Assembly (NCBI GenBank): GCA_029245955.1
Contig: JAQWOH010000045.1
Span: forward strand, 62,001-126,000
Source: Fuerstiella sp.
Lineage (GTDB): Bacteria; Planctomycetota; Planctomycetia; Planctomycetales; Planctomycetaceae
Direction: 5' to 3'
DNA length: 64,000 nucleotides
Below are positions 43,748 to 53,447 of this stretch, one piece after another; positions within the stretch are counted from its first letter, which is position 1; each line of letters opens with the position of its first letter. Under the pieces are notes generated by a model, which was not told where the DNA came from, ran no database searches, and was given only the letters and a program-made list of their open reading frames with translations. The translations under genes and the position numbers were made by a program.

Positions 43748-45260
43748 ATGAACGACACATTGCGACTGTGTTTCAGGGCGATGGCCGGAACGGCAGTCCT
43801 GTTACTCTTGATGCCGTCCGTTTTCTCAGGGGCCGACGATCCGCCCAATATTATCCTGTGCATGGGGGATGATCATGGCTGGGACGAAACCGGTTACAAC
43901 GGACACCCTCATCTGCAGACGCCCGTGCTGGACGAGATAGCGGCTTCCGGACTTCGGCTGGACCGTTTTTATTCGGCACATCCTTCGTGCTCGCCGACTC
44001 GAGGAAGTGTGATGACCGGACGGCATCCCAATCGTTATGGAACTTTTGCGCCAAATTATTCCATTCGTCCGGAAGAAATCAGCATCGCGTGGATTCTGCA
44101 AAAGGCCGGCTATTCCTGCGGACATTTTGGCAAGTGGCACCTGGGGCCTGTGAAGGCAGCTTCACCAACCAGTCCCGGAGCAATGGGATTCCATCAGTGG
44201 CTTTCGCACGACAATTTCTTTGAGTTGAATCCGACGTTTTCGAGAAACGGTGCTTCTCCGGAACAGTTTAAGGGCGAAAGCTCGGAAATCGTCATTCGGG
44301 AGACGATTCGTTTTCTTGAAACTGCGCAGCAGAACGGAAAGCCATTTTTTGCCGTTGTCTGGTTCGGATCGCCGCACGAACCGTACAGTGGTTTGAAGAA
44401 AGATCTCGCACTGTACACAGATCTGCCACAGGAGTATGCGGACAGACAGGTGACGCTGACGTCCAATAAGACCGGGCGACAAACGAGGCGACCGCTCAGA
44501 GACGTGCTGCAGGAACGCTATGCCGAAATCACAGCGATGGATCGAGCGATGGGACAATTACGCAAGTGGCTCGGGGACAATGGACAGCGACAGAATACCC
44601 TGCTGTGGTACTGTGGCGACAACGGCACACCCCGCGACGGGATTGTGACATCACCATTTAGAGGCCAGAAGGGAACGATGTATGAGGGGGGAATTCGAGT
44701 TCCCGGCCTTATTGAATGGCCGGAACGGATTTCGCAGCCGAGTCAATCAGAGGTCAATACGGTGACCAGCGACATGTTGCCGACAATCTGCGAACTTCTT
44801 GACGTGCCTTTACCTGAGCGACCACTCGACGGCATCAGCCTGAAGCCACTGATTGATGGCGTCATGACCGAACGCTCCGCCCCCATCTGTTTCTGGAGTT
44901 TTAAGGGTGGCAACGGGGCAGGTGCCGAACCGTATATTGCCTCAGAACTGCAGTCCGGCACAACACCTCTTGTGAAGATGACGGGGGATATTTACACACG
45001 CAATTTTCGCAACTTCCACCACTCTGGAATTTCGAAGAACAATTTCGACGGGGATAGGGTACTGCTTGGTAACCGTTACAAACTGCTTCAGGGGACTGGG
45101 CGAGGACGAACAAACAGAGCTGTATGATGTTCGCAGTGATCCCGGCGAAGAACACAACGTGTTCGCGTCGATGCCTGAAATCGGGACCCAACTGCGACAC
45201 CAGCTGCAAGACTGGCAGCTGTCCGTTCTGCAGAGTTTGACAGGCGCCGACTACGAGTAG
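43748..45260 (+). pseudogene. Sulfatase with a frameshift near the C-terminus
   Basis: A sulfatase with signal peptide (LRLCFRAMAGTAVLLLLMP). The formylglycine motif is CSPTRGS with Cys81; NIILCMGDDHGWDE, KWHLGPVK and YCGDNGTPRDG are the other hallmarks. The frame from 43748 runs to a stop at 45127, giving an odd tail (LLQGTGRGRTNRAV) after the conserved LLGNRYKLL. The expected end, GEDEQTELYDVRSDPGEEHNVFA and on to ADYE, lies in another frame ending at 45260. Removing one G from the four-G run at 45091-45094 joins them exactly. Only the last 50 or so residues are affected, so the product may still fold. Alternatives are an assembly error, a recent mutation or slippage. It is divergent from the other sulfatase operon. 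Confidence 0.85.
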
Positions 45261-45474
45261 TGGCCCGTCTGGCGTGTGTTTCGGACAGAACAGTATGACG
45301 ACGCCGTCATGCAACCGGTTGTGGCACATAGAATGGCAGTTGGAAGCTGAGTTCGGGCTCCGGCTGTCGTTCCCACGTGACCGGAAGGTCGGTGGCAATA
45401 GTGGTGTCGCACATTGTCGCGGGAAGACGGGCCGGGCTTGACCTGCGCCCAGTTCGATCTTAGCCGTCCCGCGG

Positions 45475-45578
45475 AAGCCGTTTCAAAACCTCTCTCGCAC
45501 GACATTCGGAACACCGAAGCGTGAGCGAGGTGCTGTAGATGAAGCCATCCCGGATTCATCCCGCGCTTACGCATCTGG
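45475..45578. repeat. REP-like intergenic repeat, family 2, copy B
   Basis: Within the 45261-45773 gap. GAAGCGTGAGCGAGG (about 45516-45530) is faced by CGCGCTTACGCATC (about 45562-45575), an imperfect inverted copy. The left flank AAGCCGTTTCAAAA matches copy A at 22259. The rest of the gap holds only short accidental frames. Confidence 0.55.
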
Positions 45579-45773
45579 TTACCAGCGCGTGAAAGTGACT
45601 CGTTCATCTGTTGCTGCTGGAATTCCGGACGAGTCCGTTCGCGAAAGGCGCGACATCGTACGCGCGACAGATTCAGATTCGCTGGCTGACCTGGCCACCA
45701 GCAGCGACGGGACAGATTCTTACAAACCGAAACTCAATGACTGTTGTCGCTGCCCCGCATTTTCTTCGGCTGA

Positions 45774-45962
45774 CTAATCAACCTTGGGTTTTTCGGTCGA
45801 CTCACGCTTGATGGCATCGTAGATCTCTTCGCGATGAACGGTCACGTCGCGTGGAGCATCAATTCCCAGACGAACTTTGTCGCCTCGAATTTCAATGACC
45901 ATCAATGTGATTGAGTCGCCAATTACAATCTTCTCGTCTTTTTTTCGACTAAGTACAAGCAT
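45774..45962 (-). CDS. csrA: Carbon storage regulator CsrA
   Basis: A 62-residue CsrA, a dimeric RNA-binding protein that blocks or stabilises mRNAs at GGA sites. MLVLSRKKDEKIVIGD, the IEIRGDKVRLGIDAP core and VHREEIYDAI are the standard strands and helix. The basic Arg and Lys of the RNA-binding face are intact. The ATG at 45962 is the family's usual start; the longer frame to 46013 adds no sense. In planctomycetes csrA is common. No flagellar genes accompany it here. It is divergent from a histidine kinase gene across a 478-base gap. Confidence 0.96.
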   Translation of the reverse strand: MLVLSRKKDEKIVIGDSITLMVIEIRGDKVRLGIDAPRDVTVHREEIYDAIKRESTEKPKVD

Positions 45963-46440
45963 TTCCAGTCCCCGGTCAATCTTTCGTCTTGAACGATCGC
46001 CGCCCGTCCCCAACTTCGCCCGCCGCTACACTCGCGGCAGACAAGGGCAAGCCGTGCCATTTTCAGAACGCAGTAAAAAAATCTGCAGACGCGATCCGTC
46101 TGTCGGTGCGAGTCTAGATGACTAATTCGGCCGTTGGCGACGACTTTCTGTGAAAATTGCCGGTGGTCGGCGCGTTCAGCGGCAGTTCATGCCTGTTTGT
46201 GTCGGCCACGCCGCCTATAGCGATGGGGGCTGCACGGGTGGTTATGGTTGTTCCGATTATTCGGTACCCGGACACGGTCAGTGTCCGCCGTGAGATCTGG
46301 CGAACTTTGTTGATGAGTCTTCGTAATCCCAATATCCTCTGCTTTCCGCACATGCACCGAAGGCGGGTTTTGAGTACCGTTGGTGCGACTCCGGCGGCTT
46401 CCCGCTGTTGTTCTTACTTCGTGTTTGAAACGGTGATTCG
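45963..46440. other. Gene-free divergent region between csrA and the kinase
   Basis: About 480 bases with no supported gene. The plus-strand open frame at 46157-46444 overlaps the kinase start by four bases but lacks a ribosome site and a family; its composition (many Ser, Arg, Cys) argues against coding. Promoters for both genes should lie here. Confidence 0.4.
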
Positions 46441-47838
46441 ATGAGTTCTGCCGGTCCCTCTCCTTCGCGCGGCATTACCAGATTCAGTCTGACTCAGACT
46501 CGTGATTCGTCCATGGACCCGCTTGCGCGAGACCTGAGAGCGGAATTCATCACGGTTCGCATTCGCTGGTTTGGTCTGGCAATTGGCTACCTGCTGGTCA
46601 ATATGGGAGACCTAATCAATGTCGCTGATCGCGGATCCGCACAATTCGAACTTAACGCGATTCTGACATTAGGTGCTGTTTACGCGATCATCGATACAAT
46701 GCGGAGCTGGAAAGGGAAGGTTCTGCTGGCGGAGTTCCGGATCCTGATCAGTTTGATGGAGGCTCTGTTTATCGGTGTTCTTTGTTATTTTGACGAAGGC
46801 ATCAGCAGTCCGTTTCGGTTCTATTATTTTCTGTCGCTGCTGGTCTGTGCCATACGCCATACGCCGACGCTGACCTTCGCAACATTCGGGCTGCACGCCC
46901 TCAGTTACAGTTTGCTGGGTCTGCTGTCCGTGCTGTCCGGACGCAGTGGTTCCGATGACGCCGTGCAGATGCTGCTGACTCTTGTTTTTCTGGGCTGGGC
47001 CGCATGGGCGATTATTGCTCTTACGGGTCTGCTGAAAACAGCCGGCGAACGACTGGGAGTTTTGAACGCGGAATTGCTGCAAAATCAGGTACACCTTGAA
47101 CAGAGAATTCGTGCGCGCACCAAGGATCTGCAGGAATCACAGGCACTGCTGGTTCAGCAGGAAAAGCAGGCAGCGTTTGGTTTACTGGCCGCCGGTATCG
47201 CTCACGAAGTCGGCAATCCGCTGGCGTCCATCAGCTCCATCGTGCAGATGCTGCAACGGCGCAACACCGACGAGTATACCACTGAACGTCTGGGAATGGT
47301 TCACACTCAGCTGCGGCGCATTCATCGTACTCTTCAGGAACTCGTCGGTTTCAGCCGTCCGGCAAACCAGCAGGCAACACTGATTGACATCCACGCCGCT
47401 ATCAATGACGCTCTGAACATTGCCAAATACTATAAACGCTGGAAGGGCAAAGAAGTCCGGACAGTCTTTGCAGAAGATATGAAAGCTGTCAGAACAATTT
47501 ACGATCAACTGGTGCAGGTTGTGCTGAATCTCGTGTTGAATGCGCTTGATGCAACTGAGGAAGGTGCCGGCATCACGGTCACGACCAGCATCGAAGGATC
47601 GGATTCCGGAGAAGCCATTGTTGTCGTCAGCATCGCGGACGAAGGGCACGGGATTCCGCATGAGGCTCACACTCAGATTTTTGAACCCTATTTCACAACC
47701 AAAGCGACGGGGACAGGACTTGGACTGTTCGTTTGTCGGCAGCTGGCTCAACAGGAGCTTAAGGGTTCGATCGATCTGGTGCGTTCCGATTCCTTCGGCA
47801 CTGAGTTTCGCATCTGGCTGCCACTGGTCCGGCGGTGA
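46441..47838 (+). CDS. Sensor histidine kinase, membrane-bound
   Basis: A 465-residue kinase. About six hydrophobic segments (residues 42-60, 71-88, 100-118, 125-140, 148-166, 180-200) form a membrane sensor without a periplasmic loop of size. A short coiled coil leads to the H-box AAGIAHEVGNP with His255. The ATPase has N-box NLVLNALDA (Asn367), D-box ADEGHGIP (about 400-406), F-box IFEPYFTT and G-box GTGLGLF (about 424-430). It should phosphorylate a response regulator, but none is adjacent, so it is an orphan here. The H-box type is close to the HisKA group of NtrB/ZraS-like kinases. The start ATG at 46441 is preceded by a weak ribosome site; an ATG at residue 25 is an alternative. Confidence 0.93.
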   Translation: MSSAGPSPSRGITRFSLTQTRDSSMDPLARDLRAEFITVRIRWFGLAIGYLLVNMGDLINVADRGSAQFELNAILTLGAVYAIIDTMRSWKGKVLLAEFRILISLMEALFIGVLCYFDEGISSPFRFYYFLSLLVCAIRHTPTLTFATFGLHALSYSLLGLLSVLSGRSGSDDAVQMLLTLVFLGWAAWAIIALTGLLKTAGERLGVLNAELLQNQVHLEQRIRARTKDLQESQALLVQQEKQAAFGLLAAGIAHEVGNPLASISSIVQMLQRRNTDEYTTERLGMVHTQLRRIHRTLQELVGFSRPANQQATLIDIHAAINDALNIAKYYKRWKGKEVRTVFAEDMKAVRTIYDQLVQVVLNLVLNALDATEEGAGITVTTSIEGSDSGEAIVVVSIADEGHGIPHEAHTQIFEPYFTTKATGTGLGLFVCRQLAQQELKGSIDLVRSDSFGTEFRIWLPLVRR

Positions 47839-47962
47839 CCTGTGTTTACGTACACCGACAGTGACATACTCTGGACGTCCCGAATTGCCTTCAGGCAGCG
47901 TCTGCTTCACTGATCGCGGTCACGCGTTCCAGTGTGGCTCACTGTCGGAATTCGCACGAACA

Positions 47963-49159
47963 TCAGGAAAGCTCTTCCAGAAGCCGCCTGGTCAGCTCCG
48001 TCTCGACTGCGGCTGTCAGGCAAACCGGATTGATCTGAAGTCGTCCTTCGTGCAAACCGGCATGTCCGACGTAGACCGGTGGGCTGCCTCCGCGAAGGGC
48101 GCGACACACCTCCATGGCTGATCTGCCCAGCGCGGCGGAGTCGACTGTAATTTCCAGCAAGGGCCAGCGATCCTGAGTCAGGGGTTCCAGCATGCGACAG
48201 TTGGCTTTTGCTGTGGACAGCCCGTCGGCGACGGTGTTCAGTATTCGACGATATTCGATAAGCTGCCGGTCGAATTCACCGGACGCGAATAAATCCAGAG
48301 CGGTCAGAAGAGCAACGATCTGTTCCTTCGAAACCTTAAGGCCGCGACCGATTCCATGTCGAGGAATCCCGGTCACCCGGGACGGATCAAAAAGTTCGTC
48401 CGGCGGATCCCACAGTTCCAGATGATCGTCCATATCCAGCATCTGTAACGCCGCGGACGACACAAGGTCACGACGTCCGCACAGAATACCAGTGGATTGT
48501 GGTCCGTGGATGGCCTTGCCGCCGCTGAAACAGACAAGGTCGGTGCCCGTTGTCGGAATGTCTTTCAGGTTGGAACGGGGGGGCAGTTCTCCTGCCGCAT
48601 CCACCAGTACCGGCAGGTCGTGTTCGTGAGCCATGGCCACGATTTCGGAAAGACCGGGACACGAGTCGTGCGCGTGAACATACACGATTCCTGCTGTTTG
48701 GTGTGTGATGGCGGCTTCGTACTCCCACACCTCTGTGCGACGGACTCCGGCGTTCGCGATGATTTCGTTGAAGCCGACTTCGACCAGAGTCGCGCCGGCT
48801 GCGCGGACTGAGTGATCATATCCGCTCCGCTGTTCGCGGGCGATAATCATTTCGTTCGGGAATCCATCGGTACACGGCAGCTTTTCGATTCGAGCGAGGT
48901 TGTGCCGGGCCAGAATGGCGGCCGTCCCCAGCGTTAAAGCTGCCGCCGCGCCGCATGTGACCAATCCCGCGTCTGCTCCCGTTACATTCGCAATCTGACG
49001 TGAGGCTGCTGCCTGCAAACGTTCCAGCGGAACACTTTCAGCGGCTGCCTGAGCGAAGGCATCCAGCACCGGTGTCGGCATGGGGGCGCCGCCAAGACGC
49101 GTGACCGTGCCGCAGGCGTTGATGATGGGCTCGACGCCCAGTTGTCGGAAAATACTCAT
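47963..49159 (-). CDS. SelA-like PLP enzyme (first copy)
   Basis: A 398-residue PLP-dependent fold-type I enzyme of the SelA-like group that includes D-glucosaminate-6-phosphate ammonia lyase (DgaE). Features: GVEPIINACGTVTRLGG near the start, the VTCGAAAALTLG cofactor-phosphate stretch, DAAGELPP where the pyridine-binding Asp lies, and the Schiff-base Lys in FSGGKAIHGPQSTG (about residue 217). It would carry out an elimination or related reaction on an amino or hydroxy acid. True SelA is excluded, as neither SelB nor tRNA-Sec is seen and the protein lacks the N-terminal SelA domain. It is the last gene of the leftward catabolic operon. ATG at 49159 chosen over the open frame to 49186. Confidence 0.87.
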   Translation of the reverse strand: MSIFRQLGVEPIINACGTVTRLGGAPMPTPVLDAFAQAAAESVPLERLQAAASRQIANVTGADAGLVTCGAAAALTLGTAAILARHNLARIEKLPCTDGFPNEMIIAREQRSGYDHSVRAAGATLVEVGFNEIIANAGVRRTEVWEYEAAITHQTAGIVYVHAHDSCPGLSEIVAMAHEHDLPVLVDAAGELPPRSNLKDIPTTGTDLVCFSGGKAIHGPQSTGILCGRRDLVSSAALQMLDMDDHLELWDPPDELFDPSRVTGIPRHGIGRGLKVSKEQIVALLTALDLFASGEFDRQLIEYRRILNTVADGLSTAKANCRMLEPLTQDRWPLLEITVDSAALGRSAMEVCRALRGGSPPVYVGHAGLHEGRLQINPVCLTAAVETELTRRLLEELS

Positions 49160-49276
49160 TGTTTCGCCTTCAATCCTACAGCGCATGACGCTGACTTTGC
49201 AGCCGTGGCCATTGTCATTTTCATGCGAGGATTATCCTTTCACGATCCCGACGACCAGTTCCCTGTCAAAGCGGCT

Positions 49277-50389
49277 CTAACGAACACGGAATTCTTCAAT
49301 TACATCTTCGTCCAGTTCTACGCCAAGACCCGGGCCGTTCGGAACGGGAACACGCCCGTTCATCAGGGGCGGCAGGTTCTTGACCAGCTTCCGCATCAGC
49401 GGTGATGGTCGCAAACAGTACTCGACAAGGTCACCGTTGGGAATCGAGGCCATCCAGTGCAGCGATGCTGCCAGATTAATGCCGGTACTGAAACAGTGTG
49501 GTACTGCTCGCCGATCGTTTGCCTGGCACATATCAGATACGCGGCGACACACGGTCAGCCCGCCGCAGAAAGCAACATCAGGCTGAACGACATGCAGTCC
49601 CCGATCGATGAGATCCTCGAAGTCCCAGTGCGTCACGTCTCCTTCTCCAGCTGCAATTGGTACCGGAGAATTCGGGCACAGCTTTGCGTAACCGCGGCGA
49701 TCGTCCTGCGATAATGGTTCTTCCAGCCATGCGATATTGAATGGTACCAGCAGCTCTGCTCGTTCCATGGCCGTTTCCAGCTGCCACGCATGACCGGCAT
49801 CCACCATCAAGTCGCATTCGTGGCCGAGAGCTTCACGTGCCGCCCGAACGTGAGCTACGTCGGTATCGGCATCCTGCCCGAATGGTCCCCATCCAAACTT
49901 GGCCGCCGTGAGTCCCATGTCGACAAAATCCCGGGCCAGCGCGGCTGTGTCTTCGGGCGTATCGCCGAACAGTACGCTGGCGTATGCGCGAACGGTAGTG
50001 CGATGTGCACCACCCAGCAACTCGTAAACGGGTTGGTTCCGGTGCTTGCCCAGAATGTCCCACAGCGCGATGTCGGCGCCGCTGATGGCGTGAATTGCTG
50101 CACCCCGCCGACCGTAGCGATTGGTTTCGTAGTACATTTTCTGCCACAGCCGTTCGATGTCGAGCGGGTCTTCACCTGTCAGGATCGAGGTTAATCCATG
50201 TCGTCGTGCGGCAGAACGGGGAGCTTCGAAGCAGGCCTTACAGACGTACGACTGACTGGTGACTTCTCCAATTCCGGTAATACCGGCATCTGTGTGAATA
50301 AGTACGACCAGAACGTCGAGCGTGCCGTCCGGTATCGCATCGACGATGGGTACTCGCAAATGCACGGGTTCAACGGAGGTGATCTTCAT
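49277..50389 (-). CDS. Enolase-superfamily (mandelate racemase-like) enzyme
   Basis: A 370-residue enolase-superfamily protein with an N-terminal capping domain (to about 125) and a TIM barrel. The metal ligands are Asp in DLMVDAGHAW, Glu in WLEEPL and Glu in AAGEGD; these three are the signature. A Lys in TAAKFGWGPF occupies the general-base region, and His in VPHCFSTGINLA is the other candidate base. The order fits the mandelate racemase or sugar-acid dehydratase subgroups. It abstracts a proton next to a carboxylate, so the substrate is probably an alpha-hydroxy or sugar acid. It lies 48 bases downstream of the M81 gene and 117 bases upstream of the SelA-like gene on the same strand. Reaction type good, substrate unknown. 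Confidence 0.9.
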   Translation of the reverse strand: MKITSVEPVHLRVPIVDAIPDGTLDVLVVLIHTDAGITGIGEVTSQSYVCKACFEAPRSAARRHGLTSILTGEDPLDIERLWQKMYYETNRYGRRGAAIHAISGADIALWDILGKHRNQPVYELLGGAHRTTVRAYASVLFGDTPEDTAALARDFVDMGLTAAKFGWGPFGQDADTDVAHVRAAREALGHECDLMVDAGHAWQLETAMERAELLVPFNIAWLEEPLSQDDRRGYAKLCPNSPVPIAAGEGDVTHWDFEDLIDRGLHVVQPDVAFCGGLTVCRRVSDMCQANDRRAVPHCFSTGINLAASLHWMASIPNGDLVEYCLRPSPLMRKLVKNLPPLMNGRVPVPNGPGLGVELDEDVIEEFRVR

Positions 50390-50437
50390 GTTTTTTTTCT
50401 ATTGTCGCTGATGATCGACGCTGCTGCCGGTGTTCAG

Positions 50438-51913
50438 TCAGATGTTCTGAAACGGAGACGGTACGATCTCGTCCAGTGGAAAGATCGGTCGTACGCACTC
50501 ACGGAACGGCAGAGATTTAAGATTGGCGCTGGTGGAGCCCTGTACGTCGACCGGTACGATCAGAGTGGCGATTGATTCATACCATGTGCGGAAACCGTTC
50601 GGTGATTTTACCACCACCAGATTGAAGTTTACGGGATCCAGTCCATGCGCCTGAAACACCTTCCGCCCAACGACGAATACCGGACGTTCGGTGACAACGA
50701 TATGAATTGTGCCAGTCGTCAGAACGCATGCGCGGCCGGGGTGGGCAACAGTCCCGTCTTCGTATGAAAACTGACCATCGTGCAGACTTTTTACCTTGAC
50801 CGGCAGCGTCAGCGGTGTAAATCGGCCGGGATCGCGCGTGCCGCCCAGCGAAACCGTAATGTTCGCGTACACTCCCGCGCGGAAAGCCTCGGTTACCGCC
50901 GGTGCATCCACAATGGCCAGAAGTGCCTGCCTGCTGAAATCGGCGTCGACGAGTCCCTGCAGGATCGCGTTGCTGTCTCCTGCGGCGCCACTGGCTGTTG
51001 CATCGGCAGCGTCCGAGAATACCACCAGTCCATCGGACGTTTCGGCCATGCGGATGGCTTCGGCCAGCGATGTTAATTGCGCCTGAAACAAGTCGCGGTG
51101 GTTCCACATAATACGACCGATTCGTTCTGCTTCACGCCGGGCCAGCGCAGCATCGTTGTCGGTTGTGACCAGCACATTCGACTGCAATGCGGGGACGTCT
51201 GTAAATGCATTTCCGATAATGACGCCGGCGGCAAGGCCCGCATCGGATTGTTCGACCTGTTGACACATTCTGATTACTTCGCCGAATTTCCCCGTGGCTG
51301 TCAGCAACTCGTCGCCGCGGACCAGCATCGGCAGCCTGACACGCGCAACTGTTGGTTGTGATTTGCCGTCGATCAGCCTGATCAGATTTCGAGCCGCCCG
51401 CTGTCCGGTTTCGTAGTGGTCTGTATGGGGGTATGTATGATACGGCACCAGAACGTCGGCGGCAGTCACCATCTGATCCGTGAGGACAGCATGCAGATCC
51501 AGTGAAACCACGATGGGCGTGGCGTTCCCGAGTACACTGCGAATCTCGTTCAGCACACGGCCCTCCGGATCATCTTCCGATTCACCAGCCATCGCGCCAT
51601 GGAAGCACAGGCACGCTCCGTCCACTGGTCCGGCGTCGCGAATTGTTTTCACCAGTTTATTCAGCAGACGATCAAGGTCGGCGCTCCTGATCCGGCCACC
51701 GGACACAGAGGCCGCGGCCATTGTGGGCGTTATTTCGAATCGTCCGTCATTATCCACGACGTCGGTCACGCCGGCAACTTCGGTTTTCGTCCCGCGGTAC
51801 GCGTCCAGCATGTCCTCGCCGACGGCGATGCGAAAGTCTTCGTACAGGGTTGGGGCAGGATTGAAGGTTGCGGTCTCCTGCTTGAGTTCCGCGATGAGAA
51901 TCCGACGAGGCAT
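50438..51913 (-). CDS. M81-family (MlrC-like) metallopeptidase homologue
   Basis: A 491-residue protein related to microcystin-degradation MlrC, family M81. Landmarks: LIAELKQETATFNP at the start with the conserved Glu, SLDLHAVLTDQM (about 140), YHTYPHTDHYETG (about 160) with His ligands, and GGTRDP near 370. Such proteins bind zinc and hydrolyse small peptides or amides, but many family members occur in catabolic operons with amidohydrolases and act on unknown small molecules. The start ATG at 51913 (MPRRIL) is the family's usual start; the frame is open to 51988. It lies 71 bases after the amidohydrolase gene and 48 bases before the enolase-superfamily gene. Confidence 0.88.
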   Translation of the reverse strand: MPRRILIAELKQETATFNPAPTLYEDFRIAVGEDMLDAYRGTKTEVAGVTDVVDNDGRFEITPTMAAASVSGGRIRSADLDRLLNKLVKTIRDAGPVDGACLCFHGAMAGESEDDPEGRVLNEIRSVLGNATPIVVSLDLHAVLTDQMVTAADVLVPYHTYPHTDHYETGQRAARNLIRLIDGKSQPTVARVRLPMLVRGDELLTATGKFGEVIRMCQQVEQSDAGLAAGVIIGNAFTDVPALQSNVLVTTDNDAALARREAERIGRIMWNHRDLFQAQLTSLAEAIRMAETSDGLVVFSDAADATASGAAGDSNAILQGLVDADFSRQALLAIVDAPAVTEAFRAGVYANITVSLGGTRDPGRFTPLTLPVKVKSLHDGQFSYEDGTVAHPGRACVLTTGTIHIVVTERPVFVVGRKVFQAHGLDPVNFNLVVVKSPNGFRTWYESIATLIVPVDVQGSTSANLKSLPFRECVRPIFPLDEIVPSPFQNI

Positions 51914-51984
51914 GCCTGGCTCCATGTGTTTCGCGTGCTGCACTGTATTGAATAGAAGTTTGCCGGAACTGAACAGACAGAGAG

Positions 51985-53163
51985 TCAATCTTGCAGATCC
52001 GAACTCTCAACAGTACGTCGCATTCGTGTTCCTCCTCCGCCAGGCACAATTTCGCCTCGACGTATTGTGGCCGCTGCCGTCAGGAGTTCCTGTCCAGTGC
52101 GGTGCTGGGAGTAACTGTCTGTGAACTGAAACTGTCCGTCGTGTCGTTCCAGAACTGCGATGTCCGCGACACTACCAACACGTAATGTGCCAATGTCGTC
52201 GCAGCGATTCAGAATCGCTGCCGGACGTGTGGTGGACATCTCAATTACCTTTTCCATCGGTACACCGAGCAGCAGAAATTTGCTCATCGTCGTGGGCATG
52301 TCGTACACCGGACCATGAATGTTCTTGGTGTGCAGATCTGTGCTGATGGTCGTTGGCAGGAAGTCCTGCCTGATGGCAGCTTCGGCAACTTCCCACTGAA
52401 AGCTGCCGTATCCGTGTCCGACATCGAAGATCACACCACGTTCTGCAGCGGCACGCACCTTGTCATGTATTCGGCCCGCATCGTCCGTGATTCGAGTGCT
52501 GCCTCCTTTAAAGCAGTGGGTGATGCAGTCGCCTTCAGAAAGTTCTCCGACGAGTTCCGGTATCGACATTGGACATTCGCCGATATGGACCATCAACCAC
52601 ACTCCGGCTTCGCGCGCTGCGCGAATGGCGTCGCGAAGATTATCCCAACCCTGCTGTCCATCTCCGATGATGTGTTTGCCGACGCGAATCTTCACGCCGA
52701 CGGCCACGTCCGGATGTCTGCCGATTGTTTCCACAACCCCGTCAGGATCCGCATAGCGACGGTCCAGAAGTTCACCCAGGCTGGCTCCGATCAGGCCAAT
52801 GCACGACAGATTGACCAGACTGAATATCTGTGTTCTGGCACGGTCAATATTGTCGCGTCGAAATGCGTCGAAGTTGAACGAACCGGCTGTTCCGGCATCC
52901 AGCATCGTGGTCACTCCGCCCGCCGGACACAGCGGATCGGCGTCCAGTCCAAACGGCGAATGTGTATAGACATGCACGTGCAGGTCTATCAGCCCCGGCA
53001 CGACCAGTTGGCCCTGAGCGTCAATCGTGTTTACCGCCTCCGCATCAATGTGTTCTTCGATCGCTGCGATCTGACCACCCACCACGGCCACATCGCGAAT
53101 ACCTCGCAATTGCTGAGACGGGTCGATGACTTCTCCGCCACGTATCAAAATGTCAAAGTCCAT
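51985..53163 (-). CDS. Deacetylase-type amidohydrolase (cog3964-like)
   Basis: A 392-residue amidohydrolase-superfamily metalloenzyme. Metal site HxH in LIDLHVHVY (about 61-66); a Lys in GVKIRVGKH is the expected bridging residue; later ligands are His in LMVHIGE, His in ITHCFKGG and Asp in STDLHTKN. The closest named group in my memory is the dihydroorotase-like cog3964 set, some members of which deacetylate acetyl-hydroxy acids; these genes commonly adjoin SelA-like genes, as here. A 16-base palindrome abuts its ribosome site. It begins the leftward operon and is divergent from the second SelA-like gene. Substrate unknown. Confidence 0.9.
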   Translation of the reverse strand: MDFDILIRGGEVIDPSQQLRGIRDVAVVGGQIAAIEEHIDAEAVNTIDAQGQLVVPGLIDLHVHVYTHSPFGLDADPLCPAGGVTTMLDAGTAGSFNFDAFRRDNIDRARTQIFSLVNLSCIGLIGASLGELLDRRYADPDGVVETIGRHPDVAVGVKIRVGKHIIGDGQQGWDNLRDAIRAAREAGVWLMVHIGECPMSIPELVGELSEGDCITHCFKGGSTRITDDAGRIHDKVRAAAERGVIFDVGHGYGSFQWEVAEAAIRQDFLPTTISTDLHTKNIHGPVYDMPTTMSKFLLLGVPMEKVIEMSTTRPAAILNRCDDIGTLRVGSVADIAVLERHDGQFQFTDSYSQHRTGQELLTAAATIRRGEIVPGGGGTRMRRTVESSDLQD

Positions 53164-53175
53164 TTTATACTCCAG

Positions 53176-53191
53176 GGCGGGACGTCCCGCC
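53176..53191. promoter_or_regulatory. Palindrome next to the amidohydrolase ribosome site
   Basis: GGCGGGACGTCCCGCC is a perfect 16-base palindrome 12 bases upstream of the amidohydrolase ATG, touching the GGAG ribosome site (53171-53175 region on the minus strand). It could be an operator that represses the leftward operon, or fold in RNA to mask the ribosome site. The shared 284-base divergent region would allow one regulator to govern both operons. No regulator gene is in the cluster. Confidence 0.5.
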
Positions 53192-53447
53192 GGCCGATCC
53201 AGGCTTACGCCCGGAAGCTGTTATTTCGCTCCCGCTGGTCGCTGCAGGCATACACACATCCACTTTGGAATCGTTTGTGAAGATACCACGGCGGCACAGC
53301 CCGCCCACAGATTGTGACGGTCGCTACCAACATTCACACGAAACACGTACTTTAATTGTCGTATTGCTTCAGAGTGACAGCTTACATTTGCCACCGTCAA
53401 TAGTCTTACCTTGATCAACCGAACTCGATCCGTCAAAGGACTGGAAC

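Noticed and set aside
46157..46444. Possible small gene overlapping the kinase start by four bases
   Set aside because: No ribosome site, Cys/Arg/Ser-rich composition and no recognisable motif; the overlap is the only argument.
47855..47948. 10-bp perfect inverted repeat between the convergent kinase and SelA-like genes
   Set aside because: The arms are 74 bases apart, too far for a terminator; could be chance, so not listed as a feature.
47963..49159. Selenocysteine synthase SelA
   Set aside because: SelA-like fold, but no SelB, tRNA-Sec or N-terminal SelA domain, and the gene sits in a catabolic cluster.
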